A stretch of 64,000 nucleotides of DNA, taken from assembly GCF_030142075.1 (NCBI RefSeq), contig NZ_CP126241.1, positions 1,798,001 to 1,862,000 on the forward strand. The letters run 5' to 3'. Positions 1-8,098 of this stretch are shown here, piece after piece; the stretch's first letter is position 1; each line of letters begins with the position of its first letter. The notes under the pieces are model-generated. The model did not search any database and was not told where the DNA came from. It worked only from the letters and a program-made list of their open reading frames with translations. The translations under genes were made by a program, and so were the position numbers. The stretch comes from Arthrobacter sp. zg-Y20 (lineage in GTDB: Bacteria > Actinomycetota > Actinomycetes > Actinomycetales > Micrococcaceae).

Positions 1-1
1 A

Positions 2-238
2 CCGGCGCACCGGATCGGGCTGGCCACCTCCACGTTCTTCATCCTCATGGACGCTGGCATTGGCGTGGGGCCGCTGCTGCTGGGCATGCTCCTGCCGGTT
101 ACCGGGTACCACGGAATGTACTGGGTGCTGGCCGCCGTGGTGCTGGCATCCACGGTGCTGTACCACTTTGTGCACGGCCGCAAGAATGTCCGCCCCGGCA
201 CACCGGTGGATCCCAAGCTGGGCGTTCCTGCCGCCTGA
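2..238 (+). CDS. MFS transporter, C-terminal fragment
   Basis: The gene enters from outside the window, so only the last 78 residues are seen. They read as the end of a 12-TM major facilitator permease: a glycine-rich helix (GLATSTFFILMDAGIGVGP), a second hydrophobic stretch and a last helix ending in a basic tail (HFVHGRK). The open frame reaches the first base, and the ATG at 47 lies inside a helix, so it is not the start. The pattern is typical of DHA-type efflux permeases. The substrate cannot be read from this piece. Confidence 0.75.
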   Translation, partial: PAHRIGLATSTFFILMDAGIGVGPLLLGMLLPVTGYHGMYWVLAAVVLASTVLYHFVHGRKNVRPGTPVDPKLGVPAA

Positions 239-284
239 CACGGTAACCTCGTGGATCACAGGTCCTTAGAGGGGAAGCAGGCCC

Positions 285-1307
285 ATGGCACGTGAGGAAA
301 CCACCCTGACCGTTCCCGGTCCGGAAGGGGAGCGGCAGGTCCGCATCTCCAGTCCGGGGCGGGTGCTCTGGCCCAAGCCGGGTATCACCAAACTCGACCT
401 GGCCCGTTACATGGCCGAGGTGGGCGAGGCCTTCATCCGCGCCAACGGCGACCGGCCGGTGTCGCTGGAACGCTTTCCGGAAGGCATCGGCGGCGAAGTC
501 TTCTTCTCCAAGAACCCGCCGCGCGGCATGCCGGACTGGATGCGAGGGGTCACCGTGAAGTACCCCAGCGCCCGGTCCCATCCGCAGGTGGTGCTGGACG
601 AGCCGGCCGCCGCCGTCTGGGCCGTGCAGATGAACACCGTGGTGTTCCATCCGTGGCCGTCCCGGGCGGAAGACACGGACAACCCGGACCAGCTGCGCAT
701 AGACCTGGACCCGCAGCCGGGAACCGATTTCAACGACGCCGTCCGCCCGGCCCAAGAGCTGCGCACCATCCTGGCCGAGGCCGGCCTGGAGGCATTCATC
801 AAGACCTCGGGCAACCGCGGCATCCACCTCTTCGCCCCGATCCGGCCCGAGCATGAGTTCCTGGAGGTGCGGCACGCGGTGATCGCCGCGGCCCGGGAGG
901 TGGAGCGCCGGATGCCGGAGCAGGTGACGACGGCGTGGTGGAAGGAGGAGCGCGGAGAGCGCGTTTTCGTGGACTTCAACCAGGCCAACCGGGACCGCAC
1001 CATGGCAGGTGCCTACAGTCCGCGGGCCTTGCCGGATGCACCGGTTTCCTGCCCGATTACCTGGGACGAACTGGAGCACGTGCATCCGGCGGACTTCACC
1101 ATCGCCACCATTCCGGAACGGCTGCGCACGGTAGGAGACCCGTGGGCGGACATGTACCGGAACCCGGGATCCATCGACGTCCTGCTCCAATGGTGGGAAC
1201 GGGATGTGTCCAACGGGCTGGGCGAGCTGCCGTTCCCGCCGGACTATCCCAAAATGCCCGGTGAGCCGCCCCGGGTGCAGCCCAGCCGGGCACGCCGGAA
1301 GGATTAG
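285..1307 (+). CDS. LigD-type non-homologous end-joining polymerase domain protein
   Basis: This is a stand-alone primase-polymerase (AEP superfamily) of the kind that forms the polymerase domain of LigD and adds nucleotides at double-strand breaks in bacterial NHEJ. The 340-residue length matches the isolated domain. Visible family features are the N-terminal VLWPKPGITKLDLARYM, the GIGGEVFFSKNPPRGMPDW block, the catalytic DLD (residues 140-142) in RIDLDPQPG and a third acidic residue, D230, in VFVDFNQ. There is no ligase or phosphoesterase domain and no ku gene nearby, so it must work with partners encoded elsewhere. The ATG follows an AGGGGAAGCAGG purine stretch. It stands alone on the plus strand and meets the ABC ATPase gene tail to tail, with a 4-bp overlap. 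Confidence 0.9.
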   Translation: MAREETTLTVPGPEGERQVRISSPGRVLWPKPGITKLDLARYMAEVGEAFIRANGDRPVSLERFPEGIGGEVFFSKNPPRGMPDWMRGVTVKYPSARSHPQVVLDEPAAAVWAVQMNTVVFHPWPSRAEDTDNPDQLRIDLDPQPGTDFNDAVRPAQELRTILAEAGLEAFIKTSGNRGIHLFAPIRPEHEFLEVRHAVIAAAREVERRMPEQVTTAWWKEERGERVFVDFNQANRDRTMAGAYSPRALPDAPVSCPITWDELEHVHPADFTIATIPERLRTVGDPWADMYRNPGSIDVLLQWWERDVSNGLGELPFPPDYPKMPGEPPRVQPSRARRKD

Positions 1308-2062
1308 AGGGACTCCGGGTGGGCGGGAGCACCGAGACGCCCGTCCACCATGCCCGCCACTGCGTCCGTCAACGGGACGAATCCTGTGTCGTGGGTGACC
1401 ATCACGGTGCCCAGCCCGAATTCCCGGGTCACTTTCACCAGGAGCTGCACGATCGATTCGGACCGTTGAGTGTCGAGGGCAGCGGTTGGTTCATCCACGA
1501 GCAGCAGCGACGGGCTGCCCATCAGCGCCCGGGCGATGTTCACCCGCTGGCGCTGTCCTCCGGAAAGCTGGTGGGGACGCTTTCCGGCTTCGTGAGCCAG
1601 GCCCACGAGTTCGAGCAGTTCCAACGCGCGCCGTTCCGAAGCCGGACCGGCTTTGCCCCGCAGCCGGTCAGTGATGACCAGCTGCTCCGCGGCGGTCAGT
1701 GAGGCCAGGAGGTTGGGTTGTTGAAAAACAATCCCCACCCCGCTGCGCCGCAGGGCAGTCCGGCCGGCGTCGTTGAGGTCCCCGACGTCGGTTCCCGCTA
1801 CCGTGACGGTCCCGCTGGTGGGGGCGATCAGTGTGGCGGCGACGGCCAGCAGGGAGGACTTTCCCGAGCCGGAGGGTCCGACGAGGGAAAGGATCTGCCC
1901 CCGGGGTACCCGGAGATCGACGTTGTCCAGCGCCTTGAGCGTACCGCCGCCGTCGGGGTACTCCAGCGTGACTGCCTGAAGCTCCAGGGCCGCCGGCGCT
2001 GCCGGTGCGGCTGGTGCCGGTGCCGCTGGTGCCGGTGCTCCTGCAGGGGCTGAGTGTGACAT
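1304..2062 (-). CDS. ABC transporter ATP-binding protein (FtsE/MacB-type)
   Basis: This is the nucleotide-binding subunit that powers the neighbouring FtsX-like permease. The Walker A motif is GPSGSGKSS, the Q-loop region is FQQPNLLASLTAAEQL, the signature is LSGGQRQR and Walker B is LLLVDEPTAALD; the switch histidine is in VTHD. The first ~27 residues are an Ala/Pro-rich low-complexity leader (PAGAPAPAAPAPAAPAAPAA) that the family does not need. The ATG has AAAGGAG upstream. It is the second gene of a two-gene unit, 64 bp after the permease. The family (MacB, LolD, BceA, FtsE) usually serves lipoprotein or peptide export or drug resistance; the substrate is unknown. Confidence 0.93.
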   Translation of the reverse strand: MSHSAPAGAPAPAAPAPAAPAAPAALELQAVTLEYPDGGGTLKALDNVDLRVPRGQILSLVGPSGSGKSSLLAVAATLIAPTSGTVTVAGTDVGDLNDAGRTALRRSGVGIVFQQPNLLASLTAAEQLVITDRLRGKAGPASERRALELLELVGLAHEAGKRPHQLSGGQRQRVNIARALMGSPSLLLVDEPTAALDTQRSESIVQLLVKVTREFGLGTVMVTHDTGFVPLTDAVAGMVDGRLGAPAHPESL

Positions 2063-2126
2063 GGCTTGTGTGCTCCTTTGATTGAAGTGGGGAAGGGGAA
2101 GCGGCTGTTGGTCCGACCGGGCGGGC

Positions 2127-3218
2127 CTAGTTGCCGCCGAGTGCCGTCAGCGGGTCCACCCTCGTGACGCTGCGTACGGCCGCCGCGGACCCGGCCAGTC
2201 CAAGCAGGACAATGCCCGCCACGGGCAGCAGCGCCGTGGCAAGGGTGAGGTGGAACGGGGCGGCGCTGCCCGCGAGCGTGCCGGCAAGCACAGCCAGCAG
2301 CCCCCCGACGACGGCTCCGGAGGCCACGATGATTCCGGCCTGGGCAAGGGCGTCGCGCATGAGGTAGGCGGAACTTCCGCCGAGGGCTTTCAGCACCGCA
2401 ATGTCACGGGTCCGTTGGATAGTCCAGACGGCAAGGAAAGCCACTACCACCAAGGCAGAAATGCCATAGAGGAAGGCCTGCATCATCACCAGCGAACCGT
2501 TCTCCGAGCTGTAGGAACCCAGCCCGCTGAACGAGCCCCGTACGTCCGTGGAAACCGTTCCAGCAGTGCGGTCCGCGATTGCTGCCGCGTCGTCTGTGCC
2601 CGCTGCCGCAATCACGGTGGCTGCAGGGCTGTCTTCTGCATCTGTGGTGCTGCCCGCATGCGACGCGTCCTGCCAACTGGCAAGGGACGTCCACGCCACC
2701 GGGGTATGGCTGTAATACGTGGGCTCAACAGGTGCCCCAACCCGGAGCACCTCCCCGCCCACCCGGACGTCGTCGCCGGGTTCGACCGACAGCAACCCCG
2801 CAGTCTCGGAATCCAGGAGCAGCTCACCGTCCCGGACCGGATCCGGCGGCAGGACACTGCCTTCCTCAACCCCGAAGAGTGCCACGTTGGCGCTGGATCC
2901 CCCGAGGACCCGGGTCTGGGCAATACCCAGAGGCTCGGCCCGGTCAATTCCGGGGGTCGCCCGCCAGCTGGCGAGTTGTCCGGCCGTGACGGAAGACTCG
3001 GTGTAGGACACCTTGGGGTCGGTGCCGGCCGGTGCACCGAAGGCCACCGTGTCCGCCCCGGCGGAGGACAGGCCCTTGATAGCGGCGGTGTTTTGGTTGC
3101 CCAGTCCGGCGGTCAGGCCGGAGAGCAGCACCAGAAGCAGGGTAATCAGGGCGACGACGCTGCCCATGAGGGCGAACCGCCCTTTGGCGAACCGGAGGTC
3201 CCTCAATGCCAGATACAC
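2127..3218 (-). CDS. FtsX-like ABC transporter permease
   Basis: This 363-residue membrane subunit has one N-terminal helix (about residues 15-40), a large extracytoplasmic domain of ~190 residues and three C-terminal helices, the MacB/FtsX topology. The last block (RTRDIAVLKALGGSSAYLMRD) is the conserved coupling segment of FtsX permeases. The GTG start at 3218 is preceded by GGAAGGAAAT. It forms an operon with the ATPase and is divergent from the sensor kinase/response regulator pair, an arrangement typical of exporters controlled by a neighbouring two-component system. That functional link is inferred from position. Confidence 0.88.
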   Translation of the reverse strand: MYLALRDLRFAKGRFALMGSVVALITLLLVLLSGLTAGLGNQNTAAIKGLSSAGADTVAFGAPAGTDPKVSYTESSVTAGQLASWRATPGIDRAEPLGIAQTRVLGGSSANVALFGVEEGSVLPPDPVRDGELLLDSETAGLLSVEPGDDVRVGGEVLRVGAPVEPTYYSHTPVAWTSLASWQDASHAGSTTDAEDSPAATVIAAAGTDDAAAIADRTAGTVSTDVRGSFSGLGSYSSENGSLVMMQAFLYGISALVVVAFLAVWTIQRTRDIAVLKALGGSSAYLMRDALAQAGIIVASGAVVGGLLAVLAGTLAGSAAPFHLTLATALLPVAGIVLLGLAGSAAAVRSVTRVDPLTALGGN

Positions 3219-3349
3219 GGGTGATTTCCTTCCTGTCAGATGGCCGTCGAAACGGCCGGGAATGCTTACTCTTCAACCCTCCGGCAGCGGGAACCTGAAA
3301 CCATCAGGGGCGTGGTTGATCTGCGGCGGACGGGCGGATGATCCCCCGT

Positions 3350-3365
3350 TCAACCGATTGGTTGA
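3350..3365. promoter_or_regulatory. Inverted repeat in the exporter/two-component divergent promoter
   Basis: TCAACC-GATT-GGTTGA has perfect 6-bp arms. It lies about 22 bp upstream of the presumed -10 box of the kinase gene and 132 bp from the permease start. The spacing fits an operator or activator site used by the adjacent NarL-type regulator. No binding data can be read from the sequence. Confidence 0.4.
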
Positions 3366-3387
3366 TGCCTGTGCTTCCGCGCCCGCC

Positions 3388-3393
3388 TAGGCT
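3388..3393 (+). promoter_or_regulatory. -10 box of a probable leaderless promoter (sensor kinase)
   Basis: TAGGCT ends 6 nt before the ATG at 3400. No Shine-Dalgarno sequence can fit between them. This suggests that transcription starts at or beside the start codon. Confidence 0.5.
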
Positions 3394-3399
3394 GGGTGC

Positions 3400-4677
3400 A
3401 TGAGCACGTCGAACACGGTTAGCCGGGGCAGCGGGGCCCCGGCCATACCGTCCGGCACCGTGCTGCGGTTCCTGCGGGTGGCGCTGCACGTAGCTTTCGC
3501 TGGGTTGCTGGCCCTGGCGCTGTTCCAGCTGACTTTGGATCGCCCGGGTACCGCGCTGCTTGCTGCGGCCTACACCGGCAGCCTGCTGCTCGCCGTCGTC
3601 TACCTGGCGGGCACGGTGGCCGAGCAGAGGTACGCAGCACAGGGCCTGGGCCCGGACCCGGAACGGTACGGCACAGGCTGGCTGGCGCTGGTAACGGGAC
3701 TGTGGCTTGTTCTGCTGGTGGTCAGCGAGGATTTCGCCTGGCTGGCATTTCCGCTGTTTTTCCTGGCATTGCACCTGTTGCGGACCCGGCCGGCCCTGGT
3801 CGCTGTGGGGTGCATGGCGGCGGCCGTGACGGTGGCCCGCTGGGCACACACGGGGATGTTCACATTCGCCGACGTCCTTGGCCCGCTGATCGGCGCCCTT
3901 TTTGCCGTAGTCATGGGATCCGCCTACTCAACGCTGCACGCTGAAAGCGTCCGTCAGCAACGCGCTCTGGAGGACTTGGAACGCACCCGCAGCGAGCTAG
4001 CCCTGTCCCAGCATGATGCGGGAGTGCTTGCCGAACGAACCCGGCTGGCACGCGAAATCCATGACACCCTGGCGCAGGGATTCTCCAGCATTGTCCTGAT
4101 GTCCCGTGCCGCCGGCACCGCCATGGACAACGGAGACACCGGCCTTGCCCGGGAACGCCTGGCCACGGTGCAGGAGACGGCTGCGCAGAACCTGGCGGAG
4201 GCCCGCAGGTTTGTGCGCGGCCTTGCCGCCACCGGAGACGGTGGCTCGCTGACCGCGGGACTGGAACGCCTGTGCGCCCAGGTATCCAGGCAGGCAGCCT
4301 CAGGCGGACGCGTCCTGGAGTGCACGCTGCGCGTGGACGGGGAACCCAGGGCTATGACCGAAGCAGATGAAACCACGCTGCTGCGGGCCGCCCGGGCGTC
4401 GCTGGCCAACGTCCTGTCCCACTCCCGCGCGTCACACGCGGTAGTGACCCTGAATTTTGGCGATGACGCCGTGACACTGGACGTGTTCGACGACGGCGCC
4501 GGCTTCGATTCGGCCCTGCTTCCGGAGGTGCCGCGCGCGGACGGCAGCGGTTTCGGGTTGCTTTCACTGCGGCAGCGGGTTGATGACCTCGGCGGAACGC
4601 TGAGCGTGGAGTCTGCTCCCGGAGAGGGCACCGTGGTGGCGATCAGCCTTCCGCTCCGCCGGAGGTCCGGAACATGA
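3400..4677 (+). CDS. NarL-family sensor histidine kinase
   Basis: This membrane kinase phosphorylates the response regulator encoded directly after it. About residues 20-180 hold five to six hydrophobic segments with very short loops, so it is an integral-membrane sensor without a large extracellular domain. A coiled-coil linker (about 180-215) leads to the HisKA_3 dimerisation box AREIHDTLAQG, phosphoacceptor H221. The C-terminal HATPase_c domain shows DDGAGFD and GSGFGLLSLRQRV. The 425-residue length is normal. The start looks leaderless. It overlaps the regulator gene by 4 bp (ATGA), so the two are translationally coupled. The divergent ABC exporter is the obvious candidate target. Confidence 0.92.
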   Translation: MSTSNTVSRGSGAPAIPSGTVLRFLRVALHVAFAGLLALALFQLTLDRPGTALLAAAYTGSLLLAVVYLAGTVAEQRYAAQGLGPDPERYGTGWLALVTGLWLVLLVVSEDFAWLAFPLFFLALHLLRTRPALVAVGCMAAAVTVARWAHTGMFTFADVLGPLIGALFAVVMGSAYSTLHAESVRQQRALEDLERTRSELALSQHDAGVLAERTRLAREIHDTLAQGFSSIVLMSRAAGTAMDNGDTGLARERLATVQETAAQNLAEARRFVRGLAATGDGGSLTAGLERLCAQVSRQAASGGRVLECTLRVDGEPRAMTEADETTLLRAARASLANVLSHSRASHAVVTLNFGDDAVTLDVFDDGAGFDSALLPEVPRADGSGFGLLSLRQRVDDLGGTLSVESAPGEGTVVAISLPLRRRSGT

Positions 4678-5321
4678 CGGCGGCGGAACTGCGCCTGCTG
4701 CTGGTCGATGACCATCCCGTGGTACGGGCCGGGCTGCGGGCCATGCTGGAAGACTCCGATTCCCTGACGGTGGCAGCCGAGGCAGCCGACGGCGCGGCGG
4801 CCGTGGAGGAGGTCCGGAAACAGGAGGCTCTCGGAACGCCCCTGGACCTGGTGCTCATGGACCTGCAGATGAGTCCCGGCATGGACGGGGTCACCGCCAC
4901 ACGTGCGATTAGGGCAGCGGGCGGCCCGCCGGTGCTGATCCTCACCACCTATGACACGGACGCAGATATTCTCGCGGCGGTCGAGGCCGGCGCAGCCGGA
5001 TACATGCTCAAGGACGCACACCCGGACGAACTTCGCGCCGCCGTGACGGCAGCGGTGGAAGGCCGGACTGCCTTGTCGCCGCAGGTTGCAGCCCGCCTGA
5101 TGGGCCGGCTCCGCAGCCCGGTTGCAGCGCTCAGCAGCCGTGAGCTCGAATTGCTGGAGCTGCTGGCCACGGGGCTGGGAAACCGCGCCATTGCGCGGCA
5201 GCTGTTCATCTCCGAGGCAACGGTAAAGACGCACCTCGTGCACATTTACGGGAAGCTCGGGGTGGATAACCGGACGGCCGCGATTGCCGAAGCGCAGCGG
5301 CTGCGGATCATCAGGTCCTGA
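4674..5321 (+). CDS. NarL/LuxR-family response regulator
   Basis: This is a two-domain transcription factor. The receiver domain has the acidic pocket DD (12-13), phosphoacceptor D63 in LVLMDLQMSPGMDG, the Thr of ILTTYDTD and the Lys of YMLKD. The C-terminal LuxR helix-turn-helix reads SSRELELLELLATGLGNRAIARQL, then ISEATVKTHLVHIYGKLGV. The 215-residue length is standard. It is coupled to the upstream kinase by the ATGA overlap. The short inverted repeat at 3350-3365 may be its binding site. It is followed closely, tail to tail, by the TusA-like gene. Confidence 0.95.
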   Translation: MTAAELRLLLVDDHPVVRAGLRAMLEDSDSLTVAAEAADGAAAVEEVRKQEALGTPLDLVLMDLQMSPGMDGVTATRAIRAAGGPPVLILTTYDTDADILAAVEAGAAGYMLKDAHPDELRAAVTAAVEGRTALSPQVAARLMGRLRSPVAALSSRELELLELLATGLGNRAIARQLFISEATVKTHLVHIYGKLGVDNRTAAIAEAQRLRIIRS

Positions 5322-5326
5322 TACCG

Positions 5327-5554
5327 CTAGGCCTTCTGCACCGTAATGGACCATTCTGCCGGCCCGGTCTTGGCGAAGTCCGTAACCGGGTAGCCGCTTT
5401 CCGCCGCCCAGCGGGGGATGGCATCCGTAGCCTGCGTGCAGTCGAAGTTGATCACGAGTTCGTCTCCGGTGTTCAGCGACTTCATAGCCTCTTTTGCTTC
5501 CACGAGCGGGAAGGGGCAGACGGATCCGTTGGTTTCCAGGGTGACCTGAGCCAT
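5327..5554 (-). CDS. TusA-family sulfurtransferase
   Basis: This 75-residue protein has the TusA fold. The conserved Cys-Pro-x-Pro motif, CPFP, carries the persulfide-accepting Cys13, followed by the helix LVEAKEAMKSL and the core strand DELVINFDC. TusA-like proteins relay sulfane sulfur to tRNA thiolation, molybdenum cofactor or sulfur oxidation pathways. It lies 33 bp after a YeeE/YedE transporter on the same strand, the usual pairing (YedE-YedF/TsuA-TsuB) for thiosulfate or sulfane-sulfur uptake. The ATG is preceded by AAAAGGAAC. Confidence 0.88.
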   Translation of the reverse strand: MAQVTLETNGSVCPFPLVEAKEAMKSLNTGDELVINFDCTQATDAIPRWAAESGYPVTDFAKTGPAEWSITVQKA

Positions 5555-5587
5555 TGTGGTGTTCCTTTTCTTCTTGCGGGGGTGGGG

Positions 5588-6640
5588 TTAGACGCCGGCG
5601 GGCACGCGGGCCGGAGCAGGCGCCGAGCGGCGGTTGAGGATGGTCAGCTTCGCGGCCAGGCCGGTGCCGAGGATCATAAAGACCAGGGCCGTCCAGCCCT
5701 GGAAGCTGAACTGCGCGGTCTGCACCATGGCGTTTCCGATGGTGCACCCGCCGGCCAGCGCGGCACCGATGCCCATCAGGGCACCGCCGCCCAAGCTCTT
5801 GAGGACGGTGGCGGCGTCGGGCACGCGGACCCGGAACTCGCCGCTGCCCTTGGCCGCAATGTAGGAGCCAAGCAGGATGCCGATCACCAGGAACACACCC
5901 CAGTCCACCAGTTCCGGATCACCGGTGACCAGGTAGCCCACCAGCTTGGAGGACGGCGTCGTGATGCCCAGCCCGTCCTGGCGGCCGGTGGCCCAGCTCA
6001 GCGGCCACGCGGCAATGGCGATCAGGCCAATCACTACAGCGGTGGCGAAGGCGTTCCACGGCTTCTCGAACAGCAGGTGCGCCAGTCCGGTTTTCGCCGG
6101 AGGCAGCGATGCCAGGCGGATCTTCGGCTTGCGCAGGTGGTGGCGGACCGCCAGGCCGACGCCGGCGACCAGCAGGGCCACAAACAGCCAGGGTGATACT
6201 CCCAGCACCGAATAGAAGTTGCTCTGTTCCACGGTCACCGAGCGCATGGCCGTGTTGAAGCCGGACAGCGGGCCCGTCTTCATGATGGCCGCGAACAGGG
6301 CATAGGCGGCCAGGGCGAACCAGCTGCCCACCAGCCCTTCACCGGCACGGTAATAGGTGCCGGTTGCGCAGCCCCCGGCCAGCACTATGGCGAAACCGAA
6401 GATAAACCCGCCAATAATCGTGGCCAGCCACGGGAATGCGTTGGCGGAGAGGCTGATGACCCCGGCGGCGTCGAGGGCGAAGACGCCGACGCTCTGCACG
6501 GCCACCACCACCAGGAAGGCCGTAAGCCAGCGGGTGCTGCGGGTGACCCACACGTCCCGGAACGCTCCGGTGACGCAGAAACGCCCCCGTTGCATCACGA
6601 AACCGAGGGCAACGCCAACCAGCAGGCCTGAAATAAGCAT
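5588..6640 (-). CDS. YeeE/YedE-family sulfur (thiosulfate) transporter
   Basis: This polytopic membrane protein has about nine helices. It contains the duplicated YeeE/YedE signature: GRFCVTGAFRD near the N terminus, GGCATGTYYRAGEG in the first half and GGCTIGNAMV in the second. The cysteines in these motifs are the conserved ones thought to pass thiosulfate through TsuA. I place the start at the ATG at 6640 because TAGGAGCAG sits just upstream; an in-frame extension to 6697 adds 19 non-conserved residues. It is the first gene of a pair with the TusA-like protein, so the likely role is uptake of reduced sulfur for cysteine or thiolation pathways. The length, ~350 residues, matches the family. 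Confidence 0.88.
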   Translation of the reverse strand: MLISGLLVGVALGFVMQRGRFCVTGAFRDVWVTRSTRWLTAFLVVVAVQSVGVFALDAAGVISLSANAFPWLATIIGGFIFGFAIVLAGGCATGTYYRAGEGLVGSWFALAAYALFAAIMKTGPLSGFNTAMRSVTVEQSNFYSVLGVSPWLFVALLVAGVGLAVRHHLRKPKIRLASLPPAKTGLAHLLFEKPWNAFATAVVIGLIAIAAWPLSWATGRQDGLGITTPSSKLVGYLVTGDPELVDWGVFLVIGILLGSYIAAKGSGEFRVRVPDAATVLKSLGGGALMGIGAALAGGCTIGNAMVQTAQFSFQGWTALVFMILGTGLAAKLTILNRRSAPAPARVPAGV

Positions 6641-6832
6641 TGCAACTGCTCCTAGGGGAAGAACCTTTTGCGGCGGGTATCCGCCGCGGTTCAGCAACGC
6701 TAGTTCCGCAGGTTTCCCGCAGCCAAGGAATGTGGCCCGGCATTACCGCGGGTTAAGCCCTGTGACGTGCCGGTGGACACTGCGCGTGGCAGAATCGACA
6801 AAGCCCCACCCGGACCGGGCCGTCAGGATGAG

Positions 6833-8098
6833 ATGTCGACTATCTCGGTGGTAATTCCCGCCCGCAATGACGCGGCGATGCTCGCCGTCTGCCTGCGGGC
6901 ACCGGCGCAGCAGACGCGGGTACCGGATGAGATTGTGGTGGTGGACAACGCCAGCACCGACGGCACCGCGGCCGTCTGCCGTGCCGCAGGCGTCCGGCGC
7001 GTCTATGAGCCCAACGTCGGAGTGGCTGCGGCAACCTTCCGCGGATTCGATGAGGCAAACGGGGAATGGCTGGCCCGGCTCGATGCCGATTCGGTGCCGC
7101 CCCCGTCATGGCTGGCGCAACTGGAGGCGGCCATGCTCGACGCCGGTGAAAACACCGCGGTCACGGGGCCCGGCGATTTTTACGGCTCCGGCTCACTGAT
7201 CCGCTGGGTTGCGCAGAATCTGTATATCGGCGGCTACAGGTGGTCCATGCGCCTGCTCATGGGGCATCCGCCGCTGTTCGGGTCGAACTTCGGCTTCCAC
7301 CGCAGCATGTGGTCCCGCCTCCGCGGACGGGTGCACCGCGGCGCCCCTCCCGTGCATGACGACCTGGATCTGGGGTACCAGGTGCGGGCGGAGATGGATG
7401 TCCGCTGGGACCGGCACCTGCGGGTGGGCGTATCCGCGCGGCCGCTGTACACCTGGGCAGACGTGTACCGCCGGGTGGCCATGGCGTACGTGACCTTCAA
7501 AGTGGATTTCCGCGGCGAACCGCCGCTGCGCCGCCTGCGCGAACGCCGCCGGTACCGGCGGACGGTGCGGAGCCGGCTGCGGAGTTCACGGCGTGCCCGG
7601 CGCCGCGGACCGGTACATCCGCAGCAGGTCGCGCGTGAGCTGGTGCGGAGATTCCTCGCACGGGCTGTGCCCGCTGCCGTAGGCGGCGAACGAGGCGCCG
7701 ATGCTCGCGGCAAATTCGCGGTGCAGCCGCACCGGCCACACGTCATGTTCGCCGACGGCGACGAACTTCGGCAGCGTGGACGCCCCCAGGGCGGCCCGCA
7801 GGTCCGGGGCATGGCGCATCAGCCCCACCATGTCCCGGACGGAGTCCCGCCGGGTGACGGTGAACCGGTGGTTGACCAGCTTCATCCGCCCGGCGTCGGC
7901 CCGGATGAAGTTGCGCCGCACGCCCCAAACAATCAAGTCGGCGCTGAGGCGGTCGCTGACCAGCGGAGCGAGCCAGCCGATCCGGCTGACGCCCCGGAAA
8001 CTCTGCCCGCCGCGCGGCGGGCAGCCAAGCAGGGTGATGCTGCGGAACAGGTCCGGCCGCTGCAGCGCCGCAAGCTGGACTACGACGCCGGCGAATGA
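6833..8098 (+). CDS. Family 2 glycosyltransferase; C-terminal third doubtful (possible frameshift)
   Basis: The first ~245 residues are a clear GT-A enzyme: start motif STISVVIPARNDA, nucleotide-sugar segment EIVVVDNASTDGTAAV, the metal-binding DxD in LARLDADSVP, and GSNFGFHRSMW followed by HDDLDLGYQVRAE. Two hydrophobic stretches near residues 135-165 are usual for lipid-linked sugar enzymes. The ATG at 6833 has GGATGAG upstream. After about base 7,590 the frame runs antisense through most of the hydrolase gene for ~510 bp. The translated tail there is Arg/Pro/Ala-rich with no GT-like features. Either a frameshift near 7,560-7,600 removed the true stop (another frame stops near 7,640) or this is a genuine long antisense overlap. 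The acceptor is unknown. Confidence 0.6.
   Translation: MSTISVVIPARNDAAMLAVCLRAPAQQTRVPDEIVVVDNASTDGTAAVCRAAGVRRVYEPNVGVAAATFRGFDEANGEWLARLDADSVPPPSWLAQLEAAMLDAGENTAVTGPGDFYGSGSLIRWVAQNLYIGGYRWSMRLLMGHPPLFGSNFGFHRSMWSRLRGRVHRGAPPVHDDLDLGYQVRAEMDVRWDRHLRVGVSARPLYTWADVYRRVAMAYVTFKVDFRGEPPLRRLRERRRYRRTVRSRLRSSRRARRRGPVHPQQVARELVRRFLARAVPAAVGGERGADARGKFAVQPHRPHVMFADGDELRQRGRPQGGPQVRGMAHQPHHVPDGVPPGDGEPVVDQLHPPGVGPDEVAPHAPNNQVGAEAVADQRSEPADPADAPETLPAARRAAKQGDAAEQVRPLQRRKLDYDAGE

Noticed and set aside
99-1190. Long open frame on the minus strand across the LigD-polymerase gene
   Set aside because: It is antisense to a clear enzyme gene, its composition is Arg/Gly/His-rich and no protein family is visible; long antisense frames are expected in high-GC DNA.
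3954-5747. 597-codon minus-strand frame across the two-component genes
   Set aside because: It covers kinase, regulator and TusA genes in the wrong frame and has typical shadow composition.
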